Assembly (NCBI GenBank): GCA_018222765.1
Contig: JAAEZT010000004.1
Location: forward strand, 62,001 to 126,000
Direction of reading: 5' to 3'
DNA: 64,000 nucleotides
Source of the DNA: a bacterium
Lineage (GTDB): Bacteria; Verrucomicrobiota; Verrucomicrobiia; Verrucomicrobiales; Akkermansiaceae
Shown here: positions 16,947 to 25,975 of the stretch, in pieces
Position numbering within the stretch: the stretch's first letter is position 1
Layout of the letters: every line of letters starts with the position of its first letter
Made by a program: the position numbers and the translations under genes
The notes under the pieces: generated by a model
Databases searched by the model: none
Told to the model about the DNA's origin: nothing
Seen by the model: the letters and a program-made list of their open reading frames with translations, nothing else

Positions 16947-17681
16947 ATGCTTAAAAAATTTTTCCTCCCAGTAGGGTTTGTGATGAGCATTGCTTCGCTT
17001 TCAGTGGCGGAAGAAAAAATGGATCTTTATCTGCTCATCGGCCAGTCGAATATGGCGGGCCGTGCGCCGATTTTGAAGAAAGATGAAGGAGTCATCGAGA
17101 GGTGTTTTCTTTTGAATGGTGAAGACAAATTTGAGCCTGCAAAAAATCCCCTCAATCGATACTCTACAATTCGGAAAGGGTTGAACATGCAGAAGATGAA
17201 TCCGGGCTATTCATTTTCAAAAGCGATGCTTAAAGAGGATTCCAGGATGACGATTGGTCTCGTGGTGAATGCCAAAGGAGGATCGAGTATCAAGGAGTGG
17301 GTGCGTGACGCTAAATTTTATCAAGAGGCTCTTCGCCGGATGAAGACGGCGATGGGAAAAGGAAAGCTCAAAGGGGTGCTTTGGCATCAGGGTGAGACCG
17401 ATCACAAGGACCCCGAGTATCTCGATAAGTTGAAAGAGCTGGTGAAAAATTTGCGCAAGGATTTGAAGTTGCCCAAGTTGCCCTTTGTCGCGGGGCAGGT
17501 GAACAATGCTAAGGAGGTGAATGATCAAATCGCGAGGCTGTCATCGGAAGTTCCCCACACCGGAGTGGTCAAGTCGGAGGGCCTGACGGCGATGGACCGG
17601 TGGCATTTCGATACCAAGAGTATTAAGATTCTTGGTGAGCGATACGCGGCGGAAATGTTGAAGATTCAACGAGGGCAATGA
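16947..17681 (+). CDS. Secreted SASA-type carbohydrate esterase
   Basis: 244 residues from the ATG at 16947, giving a signal peptide to about residue 21. The SGNH/sialate O-acetylesterase (PF03629-like) pattern is complete: nucleophile Ser34 in LLIGQSNMAGR, oxyanion NAKGGSSI, LWHQGET, and the catalytic Asp-His in MDRWHFD. It should remove acetyl groups from sugars in the periplasm. It diverges from the ArsC-family gene with 79 bp between the starts. A second, distant member is at 48910. Confidence 0.88.
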   Translation: MLKKFFLPVGFVMSIASLSVAEEKMDLYLLIGQSNMAGRAPILKKDEGVIERCFLLNGEDKFEPAKNPLNRYSTIRKGLNMQKMNPGYSFSKAMLKEDSRMTIGLVVNAKGGSSIKEWVRDAKFYQEALRRMKTAMGKGKLKGVLWHQGETDHKDPEYLDKLKELVKNLRKDLKLPKLPFVAGQVNNAKEVNDQIARLSSEVPHTGVVKSEGLTAMDRWHFDTKSIKILGERYAAEMLKIQRGQ

Positions 17682-17768
17682 ATCGGCGGCCACTTAAAGT
17701 GGGACAATTGACTCCCAACTCAAAGTAGCCTTGCCCTTGTCGGGAGTCTGGTTTACCTCGCTCCCGAC

Positions 17769-18533
17769 ATGAGGAAGCCCATTATCGCCGCCAACTGGAA
17801 GCTGAACAAAGGACCATCGGACACCGAGGACTTTATCCAAAGTTTTGAGAGTAAACTCAACGACCTCCCCAAAGGCGTCGATATCGTATTGGCGCCTCCC
17901 TACATTTCTCTTCCGAAAGCGACTGAGCTTCTGGCGCATTCACGAGTTCGTGTCTCGGCCCAGAATATGAGCGAGCAAGATAGTGGCGCTTACACCGGCG
18001 AGATCAGTGCGCTTATGTTGAAGGAGGTTTTCGTGAACTATGTCATCCTGGGGCACTCCGAACGTCGTGCGATTTATGGCGAGAGCGATGCCCTTATAAA
18101 CGCGAAAGTTCTCAAAGCACATGATCTGGAATTAAAGCCGATCTTCTGTATCGGTGAAACTTTGCAAGAGCGTGAAGATGGAAAGCTTGAAGATGTTTTG
18201 CGCACTCAAATCACCGAAGGTCTCAAGGATGTTTCTGAAAAACAGATGCTTGATACGGTGATTGCTTACGAGCCTGTTTGGGCTATCGGAACCGGAGTGA
18301 CGGCTTCGCCTCAACAGGCACAGGATGCCCACGAATTTGTGCGTTCTGTTCTCACTGACCTCTACGGAGTTTCCGTCTCCGAAAAAGTGCGTATTCAGTA
18401 TGGTGGATCGGTTAAGCCCGATAACGCTAAGGAGCTCCTCGGTCAAAAAGACATCGATGGAGCACTCGTGGGTGGAGCCGGACTGGAAGTGTCCAGCTTT
18501 GCCGAGATCATCCGTAACGGAGTTGGAGAGTAG
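17769..18533 (+). CDS. tpiA: Triose-phosphate isomerase
   Basis: 254 residues, full length. AANWKLNKG (catalytic Lys), ILGHSERR (catalytic His), AYEPVWAIGTG (catalytic Glu) and the phosphate-binding IQYGGSVKPDNA and GALVGGAGL are all present. It interconverts dihydroxyacetone phosphate and glyceraldehyde 3-phosphate in glycolysis. It opens a close-packed run with the next four plus-strand genes. An imperfectly spaced 7-bp inverted repeat (GACTCCC/GGGAGTC, 17710-17748) lies just upstream and might be regulatory. Confidence 0.98.
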   Translation: MRKPIIAANWKLNKGPSDTEDFIQSFESKLNDLPKGVDIVLAPPYISLPKATELLAHSRVRVSAQNMSEQDSGAYTGEISALMLKEVFVNYVILGHSERRAIYGESDALINAKVLKAHDLELKPIFCIGETLQEREDGKLEDVLRTQITEGLKDVSEKQMLDTVIAYEPVWAIGTGVTASPQQAQDAHEFVRSVLTDLYGVSVSEKVRIQYGGSVKPDNAKELLGQKDIDGALVGGAGLEVSSFAEIIRNGVGE

Positions 18534-18540
18534 GCACGTC

Positions 18541-19518
18541 ATGGAACGTGCGGTTTTTGGAACCAGAACCGGCGAAGTGCTCGTGGGTTACGGTCCTTTT
18601 ACCGCACAGCCCGAGGCTCCTTCGGCGGGAGTGGCGTTTTATAAGAACAATTTTTCGCTTAGTCAGGAAAAGCCCTGGCTGATTCCGGACCACGTTGAGG
18701 TGCTTGAGTCCGTAAAGGAATCCCGCCCAGCTGAGATAAGCTGGGAGGAAGCCGACGCGGAACCATTTGCCGAAGTCTTTCGGGAGGTTTCATCCGCGAT
18801 TTCGCAGGGAGTGATCGAAAAGTCGGTGCCTGTGGTTACGGTGAGCGGGCAGGGGGAAGTGTCACCGGATGCTCTTCTTGGACGATTGCTGAATCTTCCG
18901 GCCAATTTGCGACCTTATGGCTGGATTGGCGAAGATGAGGGGTTCTTGGGAGCCACCCCCGAGGTGCTATTCCGATATTTCGATGGGCGGATCTACACCA
19001 TGGCGCTGGCTGGAACGGCGGGGAGGGATGAGAGCGCCTTGTTTGCGATTGATGATAAAGAAATCCGCGAACATGAGTTTGTGGCACAGACCTTGATTGC
19101 GAAGCTCTCGGATCTGGGAATGGTGACCCGTCAGGAGCGGGGGATTTTGGATCTGGGCGAATTGATCCATTTTCAAACGCTCATCAAAGTGGAGCTTTAT
19201 CGCTACGAGTTGATACAAACGTTGATTGATCGCCTTCATCCGACGCCTGCACTGGGGCCGTTACCCCGCACGCAGGAGACGATGTCCTTATTGAATGATT
19301 GGCGGAAACGATTGGGCTGTCCGCCGGAATTTGGGGCTCCCTTTGGATTATATCGTGATGGCGATTTCGAAGCGCTGGTCGCGATTCGCATGACAGCCTG
19401 GAAGGGGGATCAATTTCAATTGCCAAGTGGTTGCGGCGTGATTCAGGAATCGCGCCTGATAAGCGAATGGCGCGAACTTGCATTGAAACGTGCGGCGGTG
19501 AAAAAGCTCTTTTCCTAA
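18541..19518 (+). CDS. Chorismate-binding enzyme, isochorismate synthase (MenF)-like
   Basis: 325 residues, starting 7 bp after the tpiA stop. The C-terminal chorismate-utilising domain is complete: GATPEVLFRY, MALAGTAGRD, KEIREHEFV, LHPTPALG, GAPFGLYRDG and GCGVIQESR...EW. The LHPTPAxG and GTAGR motifs are nearest the isochorismate/salicylate synthase branch, not TrpE/PabB, and the usual N-terminal TrpE domain is missing. It probably converts chorismate to isochorismate for menaquinone. No other men gene is visible, so the exact reaction remains open. Confidence 0.75.
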   Translation: MERAVFGTRTGEVLVGYGPFTAQPEAPSAGVAFYKNNFSLSQEKPWLIPDHVEVLESVKESRPAEISWEEADAEPFAEVFREVSSAISQGVIEKSVPVVTVSGQGEVSPDALLGRLLNLPANLRPYGWIGEDEGFLGATPEVLFRYFDGRIYTMALAGTAGRDESALFAIDDKEIREHEFVAQTLIAKLSDLGMVTRQERGILDLGELIHFQTLIKVELYRYELIQTLIDRLHPTPALGPLPRTQETMSLLNDWRKRLGCPPEFGAPFGLYRDGDFEALVAIRMTAWKGDQFQLPSGCGVIQESRLISEWRELALKRAAVKKLFS

Positions 19519-19519
19519 G

Positions 19520-20026
19520 ATGAATTTCTCGGCCTTGGTATGTCTTGGGGAATTGTTAGATGAGGTGGCTCATCTTGTGATTTGCGATGAGGAATCTGCG
19601 CTCGTTGAAGTCATCGCAATGAGGAAGGGAAATGAATTGCTCGATGCCTTTCCGCTCCCGATAGAGGTGCAATGCGCGGCTGTTGAAGTGGCGCAGAAGT
19701 TTTCAATGGAGCCCAACTGGTTGAACATCAAGACGGCCGGCCGATTGGAGTTGGATCAGTTGCCAGAAGATTTTTGGGAGGGCGTTGAAGAGCGCCCGGT
19801 TGGTGAGAATCTTACCGTGACCTTTTTGGGTCGGGCCGGGAGAAAATATCTTCATTTCTATCGGGCGGTGCGGGAAGAAGGGAAAGGTGACTTGGATGAT
19901 TTGAAGCGTCTCGCCTTGAAGCCGCCGGAGTTGGCGCAAGTCACGCAGTGGATCCGGGTCGAAGGGCTTTTTGATCACCGGAGTGGTGAGACAATTATGA
20001 AAATTCTCACTGAATTGGGTTCGTAG
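19520..20026 (+). CDS. Hypothetical protein
   Basis: 168 residues with no recognised motif, no signal peptide and no membrane helix; a soluble cytoplasmic protein is likely. It starts 1 bp after the preceding stop and ends 9 bp before the GNAT gene, so it is almost surely co-transcribed and translationally linked. Mixed alpha/beta composition with an acidic C-terminal half. Confidence 0.72.
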   Translation: MNFSALVCLGELLDEVAHLVICDEESALVEVIAMRKGNELLDAFPLPIEVQCAAVEVAQKFSMEPNWLNIKTAGRLELDQLPEDFWEGVEERPVGENLTVTFLGRAGRKYLHFYRAVREEGKGDLDDLKRLALKPPELAQVTQWIRVEGLFDHRSGETIMKILTELGS

Positions 20027-20035
20027 AAAATAGTC

Positions 20036-20524
20036 ATGCCGTCGATTGTCTCCTATCTTGAAATGAAATCCCGGAAGGAATTCTCTCCGGTGGATGCGCC
20101 AGCCGGGTTTGAGGTGAGGAAAGTGGATGCGCCAGATGGTTCGGTGAATCAGAGAATGTATCGTGAGGTCGGTGGTGATTGGGATTGGACGGATCGTTTG
20201 GTTTGGAGTGAGGAACAGTGGAAAGCGTTTGCGGTGCAGGAGGGGTTGGAAACCTGGCTGGCCTATTGGGAGGGAGAAGTGGCGGGATACTTTGAGTTGG
20301 AAGTGCAGGATGGTGGTGATGTTGAGATTGCCCTTTTTGGTTTGCTGCCACAGATGTTTGGAAAAGGGCTGGGGTCGGCAATGTTGAGTTTTGCCGTAGC
20401 GCAGGCCTGGTCGCGGACGAACACGACGCGGGTGTGGCTTCATACCTGCACCGAAGATCATCCGCACGCCTTGGCGAATTACCAGAAGCGGGGCTTTCGT
20501 TTGTTCAAGACGGTAGAAGAATAG
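20036..20524 (+). CDS. GNAT-family acetyltransferase
   Basis: 162 residues. The acetyl-CoA-binding motif A is seen as [23 protein letters not shown] (G-K-G-L-G), followed by motif [23 protein letters not shown], typical of N-acetyltransferases. The acceptor is unknown. It sits in the tpiA-helicase gene run, 44 bp before the helicase. Confidence 0.82.
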   Translation: MPSIVSYLEMKSRKEFSPVDAPAGFEVRKVDAPDGSVNQRMYREVGGDWDWTDRLVWSEEQWKAFAVQEGLETWLAYWEGEVAGYFELEVQDGGDVEIALFGLLPQMFGKGLGSAMLSFAVAQAWSRTNTTRVWLHTCTEDHPHALANYQKRGFRLFKTVEE

Positions 20525-20568
20525 CCGAGGGCTTTACATGTTGCGGCACTCCTTCAGGGTCTCCGGCC

Positions 20569-22680
20569 ATGGCTGATCTCGATCCCAGTGTCATCTCTGA
20601 TCCCTCTGATAGTAGCGAGGTTTTGGATGTCTTTCTCGAGTATCTTATCGAGGCGGGGATTGAGCCCTATGATCATCAGGAAGAGGCGATTTTGGAATTG
20701 TTCGAAGGGAAGAATGTCATTCTCAATACGCCGACTGGTTCGGGGAAATCCCTCGTGGCGCTGGCTTTGCACTTTCGCGCCATTTGCCAGAAGCGGCGAT
20801 CCTTTTACACCGTGCCAATCAAGGCCTTGGCGAATGAGAAGTTTCTCTCACTTTGCGAAACCTTCGGCGCGGACAATGTCGGCATGATCACCGGCGACGC
20901 CACCGTGAATGCCGGGGCGCCGGTAATATGCTGCACCGCGGAGATTCTCTCGAACCTGGCGCTCCGTGAAGGGTCAAATGCTCAGGTCGATGAGGTGATC
21001 ATGGACGAGTTTCATTACTACTCCGATCATGAACGTGGGGTAGCGTGGCAGGTGCCATTGCTGACGATGCCACAGGCGCGATTTTTGTTAATGTCGGCGA
21101 CACTGGGAGAGACTGAGTTTTTTCAGAGGGAGATCACGGACCTCACCGGAGCGGAAACAGTTTTGGTGAAGTCGGAGGACCGGCCAGTGCCTTTGGAGTT
21201 CGAATACAGCACGACGGCGCTGGAAGACAAAGTAGAAGAGCTTGTGGAGTCTGGCCGGGCGCCGATTTATCTGGTTCATTTCACGCAACTTGCTTGTGCG
21301 CGGACGGCGCAGAATTTGATGAGTCGTAATTTTTGCACCAAGGGCGAGAAAGCGGAAATTGCGAAGGTGTTGGAAGATGCCGATTTCAAAAGTCCCTATG
21401 GTAAGGAGGTAAAGAAGCTCCTTAGGCATGGCCTTGGAATTCACCATGCCGGACTCTTGCCGAAGTATCGTGTCCTGGTCGAGAAGTTGGCGCAGCGCGG
21501 ATTGATGAAGGTGATCTGCGGAACGGATACTTTGGGCGTGGGAGTGAATGTTCCCATTACGACTGTTCTGTTCACCCAGCTTTTCAAATACGGTGGGCAG
21601 ACTACCAAGATCCTCGCGGTGCGTGACTTTCGTCAGATCAGCGGACGAGCCGGGAGGCGGGGCTTTGACGAGATAGGATACGTCGTGGCGCAGGCTCCGG
21701 AATATGTCATTGAGAATATCAAAGCCGAGGAAAAGGCGGCGGCGAAGGGGAAGAAGAGCAAGGCTCAAAAGAAGCGTCCACCGGAGAAGGGGTTTGTGAA
21801 TTGGGATGAGAAAACCTTTCTTAAATTACAGACCGCACCGCCGGAGAAGCTCACATCGAGTTTTAATCTCCGCCATGGCACTTTGCTTAATGTGCTTTCA
21901 CGTGAGCATGAAGATGGTTGTGCCGAGTTGAGGCGACTGATCGGGGTTTGTCATGAGACATCGGTGAGGAAGAAAGGATTGCGGAAGAAAGCCTTCGCGC
22001 TTTTTAAGGGTCTGGTCGAAGGAAAAGTGCTTACGATCATTCCAAAGGAGGAACGTGCTGGGCCAGCTAAAGTGAAGTTGAATGTCGAACTGCAGGACGA
22101 TTTCACGATGAATCAGGCTCTTGGGCTTTACTTGATCGAGACTGTTTTAAAACTTGATCCCGAGGAACCGAAATACGTCTTGAACATACTCTCGTTGATT
22201 GAAGCAATTGTCGAGGATCCCACTGCGGTGCTTCGCAAGCAAACCGATAAAATCAAGACGGCCTTGATGGCGCAGTTGAAAGAAGAAGGGATGGATTACG
22301 AGGATCGTCTGGAGGCTCTGGATGAGGTCGAGCATCCGAAGCCAGGGAAGGATTTTATCTACGCAACCTACAATGAGTTTGTTTTGGCAAACCCTTGGGC
22401 GAAAGAGGCGGGAGTGCGGCCGAAATCGATCGTGAGGGAAATGGTGGAAGACTGGACTTCCTTCGAAGACTACGTGAAGTCTTATCAACTCGAGCGAAGC
22501 GAGGCTGTGCTGCTGCGTCACCTGTCGGAGGTCTACAAAGTCCTCGTGCAAACCGTTCCCCCGACAGCGAAGACCCAAGAGGTCGCCGAAGCCGAAGAGT
22601 TTCTGAGCGGGATGATCAGGCAGATTGATTCCAGCTTGATTGATGAATGGGAGAAATTGCGGGAGATGGAGAATTCATGA
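20569..22680 (+). CDS. DEFH-box superfamily II RNA helicase (DUF3516-like)
   Basis: 703 residues from the ATG at 20569. Motif [10 protein letters not shown], Ib-like [10 protein letters not shown], motif II MDEFHYY (DEFH), motif III MSATLG and motif [15 protein letters not shown] are all present, with [12 protein letters not shown] and [11 protein letters not shown]. The Ski2/Mtr4-like core is followed by a helical C-terminal domain of about 300 residues. DEFHYY plus this C-terminus matches the DUF3516 helicases known mainly from Actinobacteria. Expected role is RNA unwinding or turnover; a client is not known. The insert [14 protein letters not shown] is very basic and could contact RNA. Confidence 0.87.
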   Translation: MADLDPSVISDPSDSSEVLDVFLEYLIEAGIEPYDHQEEAILELFEGKNVILNTPTGSGKSLVALALHFRAICQKRRSFYTVPIKALANEKFLSLCETFGADNVGMITGDATVNAGAPVICCTAEILSNLALREGSNAQVDEVIMDEFHYYSDHERGVAWQVPLLTMPQARFLLMSATLGETEFFQREITDLTGAETVLVKSEDRPVPLEFEYSTTALEDKVEELVESGRAPIYLVHFTQLACARTAQNLMSRNFCTKGEKAEIAKVLEDADFKSPYGKEVKKLLRHGLGIHHAGLLPKYRVLVEKLAQRGLMKVICGTDTLGVGVNVPITTVLFTQLFKYGGQTTKILAVRDFRQISGRAGRRGFDEIGYVVAQAPEYVIENIKAEEKAAAKGKKSKAQKKRPPEKGFVNWDEKTFLKLQTAPPEKLTSSFNLRHGTLLNVLSREHEDGCAELRRLIGVCHETSVRKKGLRKKAFALFKGLVEGKVLTIIPKEERAGPAKVKLNVELQDDFTMNQALGLYLIETVLKLDPEEPKYVLNILSLIEAIVEDPTAVLRKQTDKIKTALMAQLKEEGMDYEDRLEALDEVEHPKPGKDFIYATYNEFVLANPWAKEAGVRPKSIVREMVEDWTSFEDYVKSYQLERSEAVLLRHLSEVYKVLVQTVPPTAKTQEVAEAEEFLSGMIRQIDSSLIDEWEKLREMENS

Positions 22681-22852
22681 GGCTTGGGGATACCGTGTTG
22701 TTGAATAGGTTCTTGAGCAAAAAGGAATTATTGGGGACAGGGTTTGAATTGATGGAGCAGGGCTCTGGTCCAATAGTAAAACTTTCTGCTGCTATTTTAT
22801 TCGTTGAAACTGAAGCTTGCTTGCTTGGGGGGAGTTGGGAAACTTGGGGGTG

Positions 22853-23896
22853 ATGAATCGACGTCAGTTTATTGGGAGTTCGTTGGGGGCTTCGGCCGGG
22901 GTTGCCTTGGCGGATGAGGTCAAGAATCCTCTTCTTTTGGGGTATGATAATTTCGCGGTGCGTGCGATGGGATGGAAGGCCAAGGAGTTGATTGACTACG
23001 CGGTGAAGCTGAAGGTCGATACGGTGTTTATTACCGATCTCGACGCCTTTGAGACTCTGGACCTGAAGGCGCTGGGCGGTATTAAGAAGTATGCCGACGA
23101 CAAAGGGATGAAGATTTTTCTGGGAACATGGAGTATTTGTCCGTCCTCGGTTTCCTTCAAAGACAAGTGGGGGACGGCCGACGAGCATTTGCAGTTAGGT
23201 CTTCGTGCGGCCAAGGCCTTGGGCTCTTCGGTTTTGAGAGTGGTGCTCGGAAATAGCCGGGATCGCCAGACCGAAGGCGGGATTGAAGCGCGTATCGATG
23301 ACACGGTTAAAGTGCTGAAGAGAAACAAGAGTTTGTGCCAGGATCTGGGAGTGAAAGTGGCAATGGAGAATCATGCCGGCGACATGCATTCGCTGGAGGT
23401 GAAGAGCTTAGTCGAAAAGGCCGGGTCGGATTTTGTAGGTGTGAACTTGGATGCCGGGAATGCGGTGTGGACGTTCGAAACTCCGCTCGAGAATCTTGAG
23501 AATCTTGGAAAGTATACCCTGACGACGAGCCTTCGTGATTCCCGGATTTGGGAAAGCGAGAAAGGCGTGACCGTGCAGTGGACTGCGATGGGCGAAGGGA
23601 TGGTGGATTGGAAAACTTACTTCAAGCGATTCGCTGAGCTGTGTCCCAATGCGCCGGTGCAGATCGAAACAATTTCGGGATTCAATAAGGAGTTCGCGAT
23701 TGAGGACGAGGAGATGTGGAAGAAGTGGGGCAAGAAGCCTGCGAGTCTGGAGGCCTTCAAGAAGTGGGCCGTCGGCGGTAGGAAGAAGGCTCCCTTCAAA
23801 GGGAAGTCGAAGGAGGAAACCCAGAAGTATCAGTTGGGTGACATCGAGCGAAGTATCGCCTATTGCAAGAAGATCGGTCTGGGTAAGAAGAAATGA
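22853..23896 (+). CDS. Secreted TIM-barrel sugar phosphate isomerase/epimerase-like protein
   Basis: 347 residues from the ATG at 22853 (GGGGGTG upstream). The N-terminus MNRRQFIGSSLGASAG is a Tat-type signal. The body is an AP-endonuclease-2/xylose isomerase-like barrel with metal-site segments VAMENHAGD, VGVNLDAGNAV and VQIETISGF. In Verrucomicrobia and Planctomycetes such proteins usually lie by oxidoreductases or cytochromes. Here its stop overlaps the next gene's start by 4 bp (ATGA), indicating translational coupling with the di-heme protein. The substrate is unknown. Confidence 0.85.
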   Translation: MNRRQFIGSSLGASAGVALADEVKNPLLLGYDNFAVRAMGWKAKELIDYAVKLKVDTVFITDLDAFETLDLKALGGIKKYADDKGMKIFLGTWSICPSSVSFKDKWGTADEHLQLGLRAAKALGSSVLRVVLGNSRDRQTEGGIEARIDDTVKVLKRNKSLCQDLGVKVAMENHAGDMHSLEVKSLVEKAGSDFVGVNLDAGNAVWTFETPLENLENLGKYTLTTSLRDSRIWESEKGVTVQWTAMGEGMVDWKTYFKRFAELCPNAPVQIETISGFNKEFAIEDEEMWKKWGKKPASLEAFKKWAVGGRKKAPFKGKSKEETQKYQLGDIERSIAYCKKIGLGKKK

Positions 23897-25071
23897 AATG
23901 GTTCACGTTAATCATGATAACTCTGGGGTGTCTTGCCCGGGCGGAGGAGGTCTCTTCGGTGGTGATTGGGCGGAAGATTTTCATGGATACCAATCTGTCC
24001 CAGCCGGTCGGGCAGGGATGTGTGTCCTGTCATGATCCGAAGGCGGCCTTTGCGGATTCGCGTCGGGTGTCGCCGGGAGCGGTGAAAGGGCGGAAAGGCC
24101 GACGGAATGCGCCGACCTTAATGTATGCCGCGCTCATTCCGCCGATAGCGGCGGAGGATTTTTATGATGAGGAAGGGGAGTTGATTTATGTTCTGGAGGG
24201 AGGCTTGTTCCTTGATGGCCGGGCGCACAATCAGTTCGAGCAAGTGCAGATGCCTTTCTTTAATAAGAATGAAATGAACCTGTCCGGCCCGGCTGATTTG
24301 GCAGACCGGATTCGTAAATCGGAATATGCCTCGGATTTCAAGAAGTTGGTTGGCGGGAAGGTCTGGGGGGATGACGGAAAGTTGGTGGGTCAGGTGTATC
24401 ATTCACTGGTAGCCTTTTTGCGTGAGCCTATGTTTCGTCCTTTCAATGCGCGGATTGATGATTTCTGGAAAGGAGATGTGAAGGCGCTTAATGACTCCGA
24501 ATTGCGGGGTCTTGCGCTTTTTCAAAGCAAGGCGGGCTGCGCGCAGTGCCATCCCCTCGGGGTGGGAAGCTGGCCGGAACCGCTTTTGAGTGACTTTGGG
24601 TATGATAATCTCGGCGCGCCTTCGCTCGGAGAAAAGGATCCGGGCCTCGGAGGGGTTTCGGGCCGGAAAAACGAGATGGGCCAATTCCGCTCACCGACTT
24701 TGCGGAATATCGCCTTGACTGCGCCTTATCTGCACAATGGTTCGATCAAGACGCTGAAAGAGGTGATCGAGTTTTATAACAAACGCGATGTCGAGCCGGA
24801 GCGCTGGGGTAAGCCCGACTTTCCCGAGACAGTGAATCACGACGATATGGGGGATTTGAAGCTGACGGATCAGGAGGTTGATGACCTGGTGGCCCTGATG
24901 CACACCTTTACTGATAAGAATCTCTTGGAGATGAAAGAGGGCGATGAGCTTCCAAAGGCACCAGAGGGAGTGCCTTCGACGGAGTCGCGGAGGGCCTTTT
25001 TCCAGAATCGGCCACGGCTGGTCGATCCCAAGGCGAAACAGCGGGTGCCGGAGGAGAAGATACAGGAGTGA
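23893..25071 (+). CDS. Di-heme cytochrome c peroxidase/MauG-family protein
   Basis: 392 residues with a signal peptide (1-17). Two heme-binding motifs, CVSCH (43-47) and CAQCH (216-220), and the family signatures FLDGRA, FRSPTLRNIALTAPYLHNGS and LVALMHTFTD are present. Such periplasmic enzymes reduce hydrogen peroxide or oxidise organic substrates. It is coupled to the upstream isomerase-like gene. The roughly 50-residue C-terminal tail is Lys/Glu-rich and beyond the usual fold. Confidence 0.92.
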   Translation: MKWFTLIMITLGCLARAEEVSSVVIGRKIFMDTNLSQPVGQGCVSCHDPKAAFADSRRVSPGAVKGRKGRRNAPTLMYAALIPPIAAEDFYDEEGELIYVLEGGLFLDGRAHNQFEQVQMPFFNKNEMNLSGPADLADRIRKSEYASDFKKLVGGKVWGDDGKLVGQVYHSLVAFLREPMFRPFNARIDDFWKGDVKALNDSELRGLALFQSKAGCAQCHPLGVGSWPEPLLSDFGYDNLGAPSLGEKDPGLGGVSGRKNEMGQFRSPTLRNIALTAPYLHNGSIKTLKEVIEFYNKRDVEPERWGKPDFPETVNHDDMGDLKLTDQEVDDLVALMHTFTDKNLLEMKEGDELPKAPEGVPSTESRRAFFQNRPRLVDPKAKQRVPEEKIQE

Positions 25072-25271
25072 GGTCGAGGAGGGTCAAATCAAGGTGGTTA
25101 CAGGGCTGGAGGGAGAAATTCGGCTCAAAATGAATGGTTCTAAAAATTTGTAACTTTGCGGCTCTTTTCAGATTGACTCCGAGGGGGTCACGAGATGAAC
25201 ATAATGGGCAACTCCGGTATGGTTTAGTGCTCGTCCGGTTCAATCAGCTTTTCCAACCCCAAAAAATGCTA

Positions 25272-25913
25272 ATGAAAATAACAACAAAAGCCCTATCGTT
25301 TGTCGCGCTTGCAGCTTGCTCTGCATCGGCAGCGACGATCACTTGGGACACGGCGGTGATCAATACCACGGCTGCGGATATCATCACAGACGGTTCGCTA
25401 CATATCGCTGTTGACGCTGCAAGTAGCAACGACAATACAATCAACGGTGTCACTTTCGCTGGAGGAAATCCGCTGATTCAGAATGCCGAAGGCAGTTTCT
25501 GGACAGACGGGGGTGTCACAACAGGTGATGCTGGTTTGGACGATTTGCTGAACAGTCATTCCTATGCTGGAGGAACTCCATCGTTGGCATCCTTCGATAT
25601 TAATAGCTTAACCGTCGGCGACTCCTATGCGATTCAGATCATTGCGGTTGGGGATACCCGTGGTTGCTGTGCGGGCCGGACGCAGAACTATGACGGTGGT
25701 GGAGGGATCAGTGCTGATCTTACCCGTTCTGATCCAGCTTCGGTTGTCGGGTTTTTTGTGGCAGATGGCGTCACCCAAACGATCACTGTGAACGGATCAC
25801 AAGACGGTGGCCTTTCGGGCTACCAAGTGCGAAATGTGACGATTCCCGAGCCAAGCTCAGCCCTGCTTTCGCTGGTTGGACTTCTTGGATTGACGGCTCG
25901 CCGTCGCCGATAG
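25272..25913 (+). CDS. PEP-CTERM protein with the 'RGCC' domain
   Basis: 213 residues from an ATG at 25272 (an ATG 6 bp earlier is equally possible). A signal peptide (about 1-20) precedes one domain of about 165 residues containing SHSYAGG and GDTRGCCAGR. The C-terminus is a sorting tag: IPEPSSALLSLVGLLG then TARRRR, the PEP-CTERM pattern processed by exosortase. The domain also forms the N-terminus of the two large secreted proteins at 25976 and 31202. Its function is unknown. A strong terminator follows the stop. Confidence 0.85.
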   Translation: MKITTKALSFVALAACSASAATITWDTAVINTTAADIITDGSLHIAVDAASSNDNTINGVTFAGGNPLIQNAEGSFWTDGGVTTGDAGLDDLLNSHSYAGGTPSLASFDINSLTVGDSYAIQIIAVGDTRGCCAGRTQNYDGGGGISADLTRSDPASVVGFFVADGVTQTITVNGSQDGGLSGYQVRNVTIPEPSSALLSLVGLLGLTARRRR

Positions 25914-25930
25914 CCTTTCTGAAATTTGCA

Positions 25931-25964
25931 AACCGTGGTGCTTTGAATGGCACCGCGGTTTTTT
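25931..25964 (+). terminator. Rho-independent terminator after the PEP-CTERM gene
   Basis: An 11-bp stem with one G-T pair (AACCGTGGTGC / GCACCGCGGTT) and an 8-nt loop runs straight into six T on the plus strand, starting 17 nt after the stop codon. It ends just before the convergent 1715-residue gene. Confidence 0.88.
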
Positions 25965-25975
25965 GTGCCATCGTT

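Noticed and set aside
22647-22853. Short plus-strand frame spanning the helicase end
   Set aside because: It starts inside the helicase gene in another frame and its translation has no coding character.
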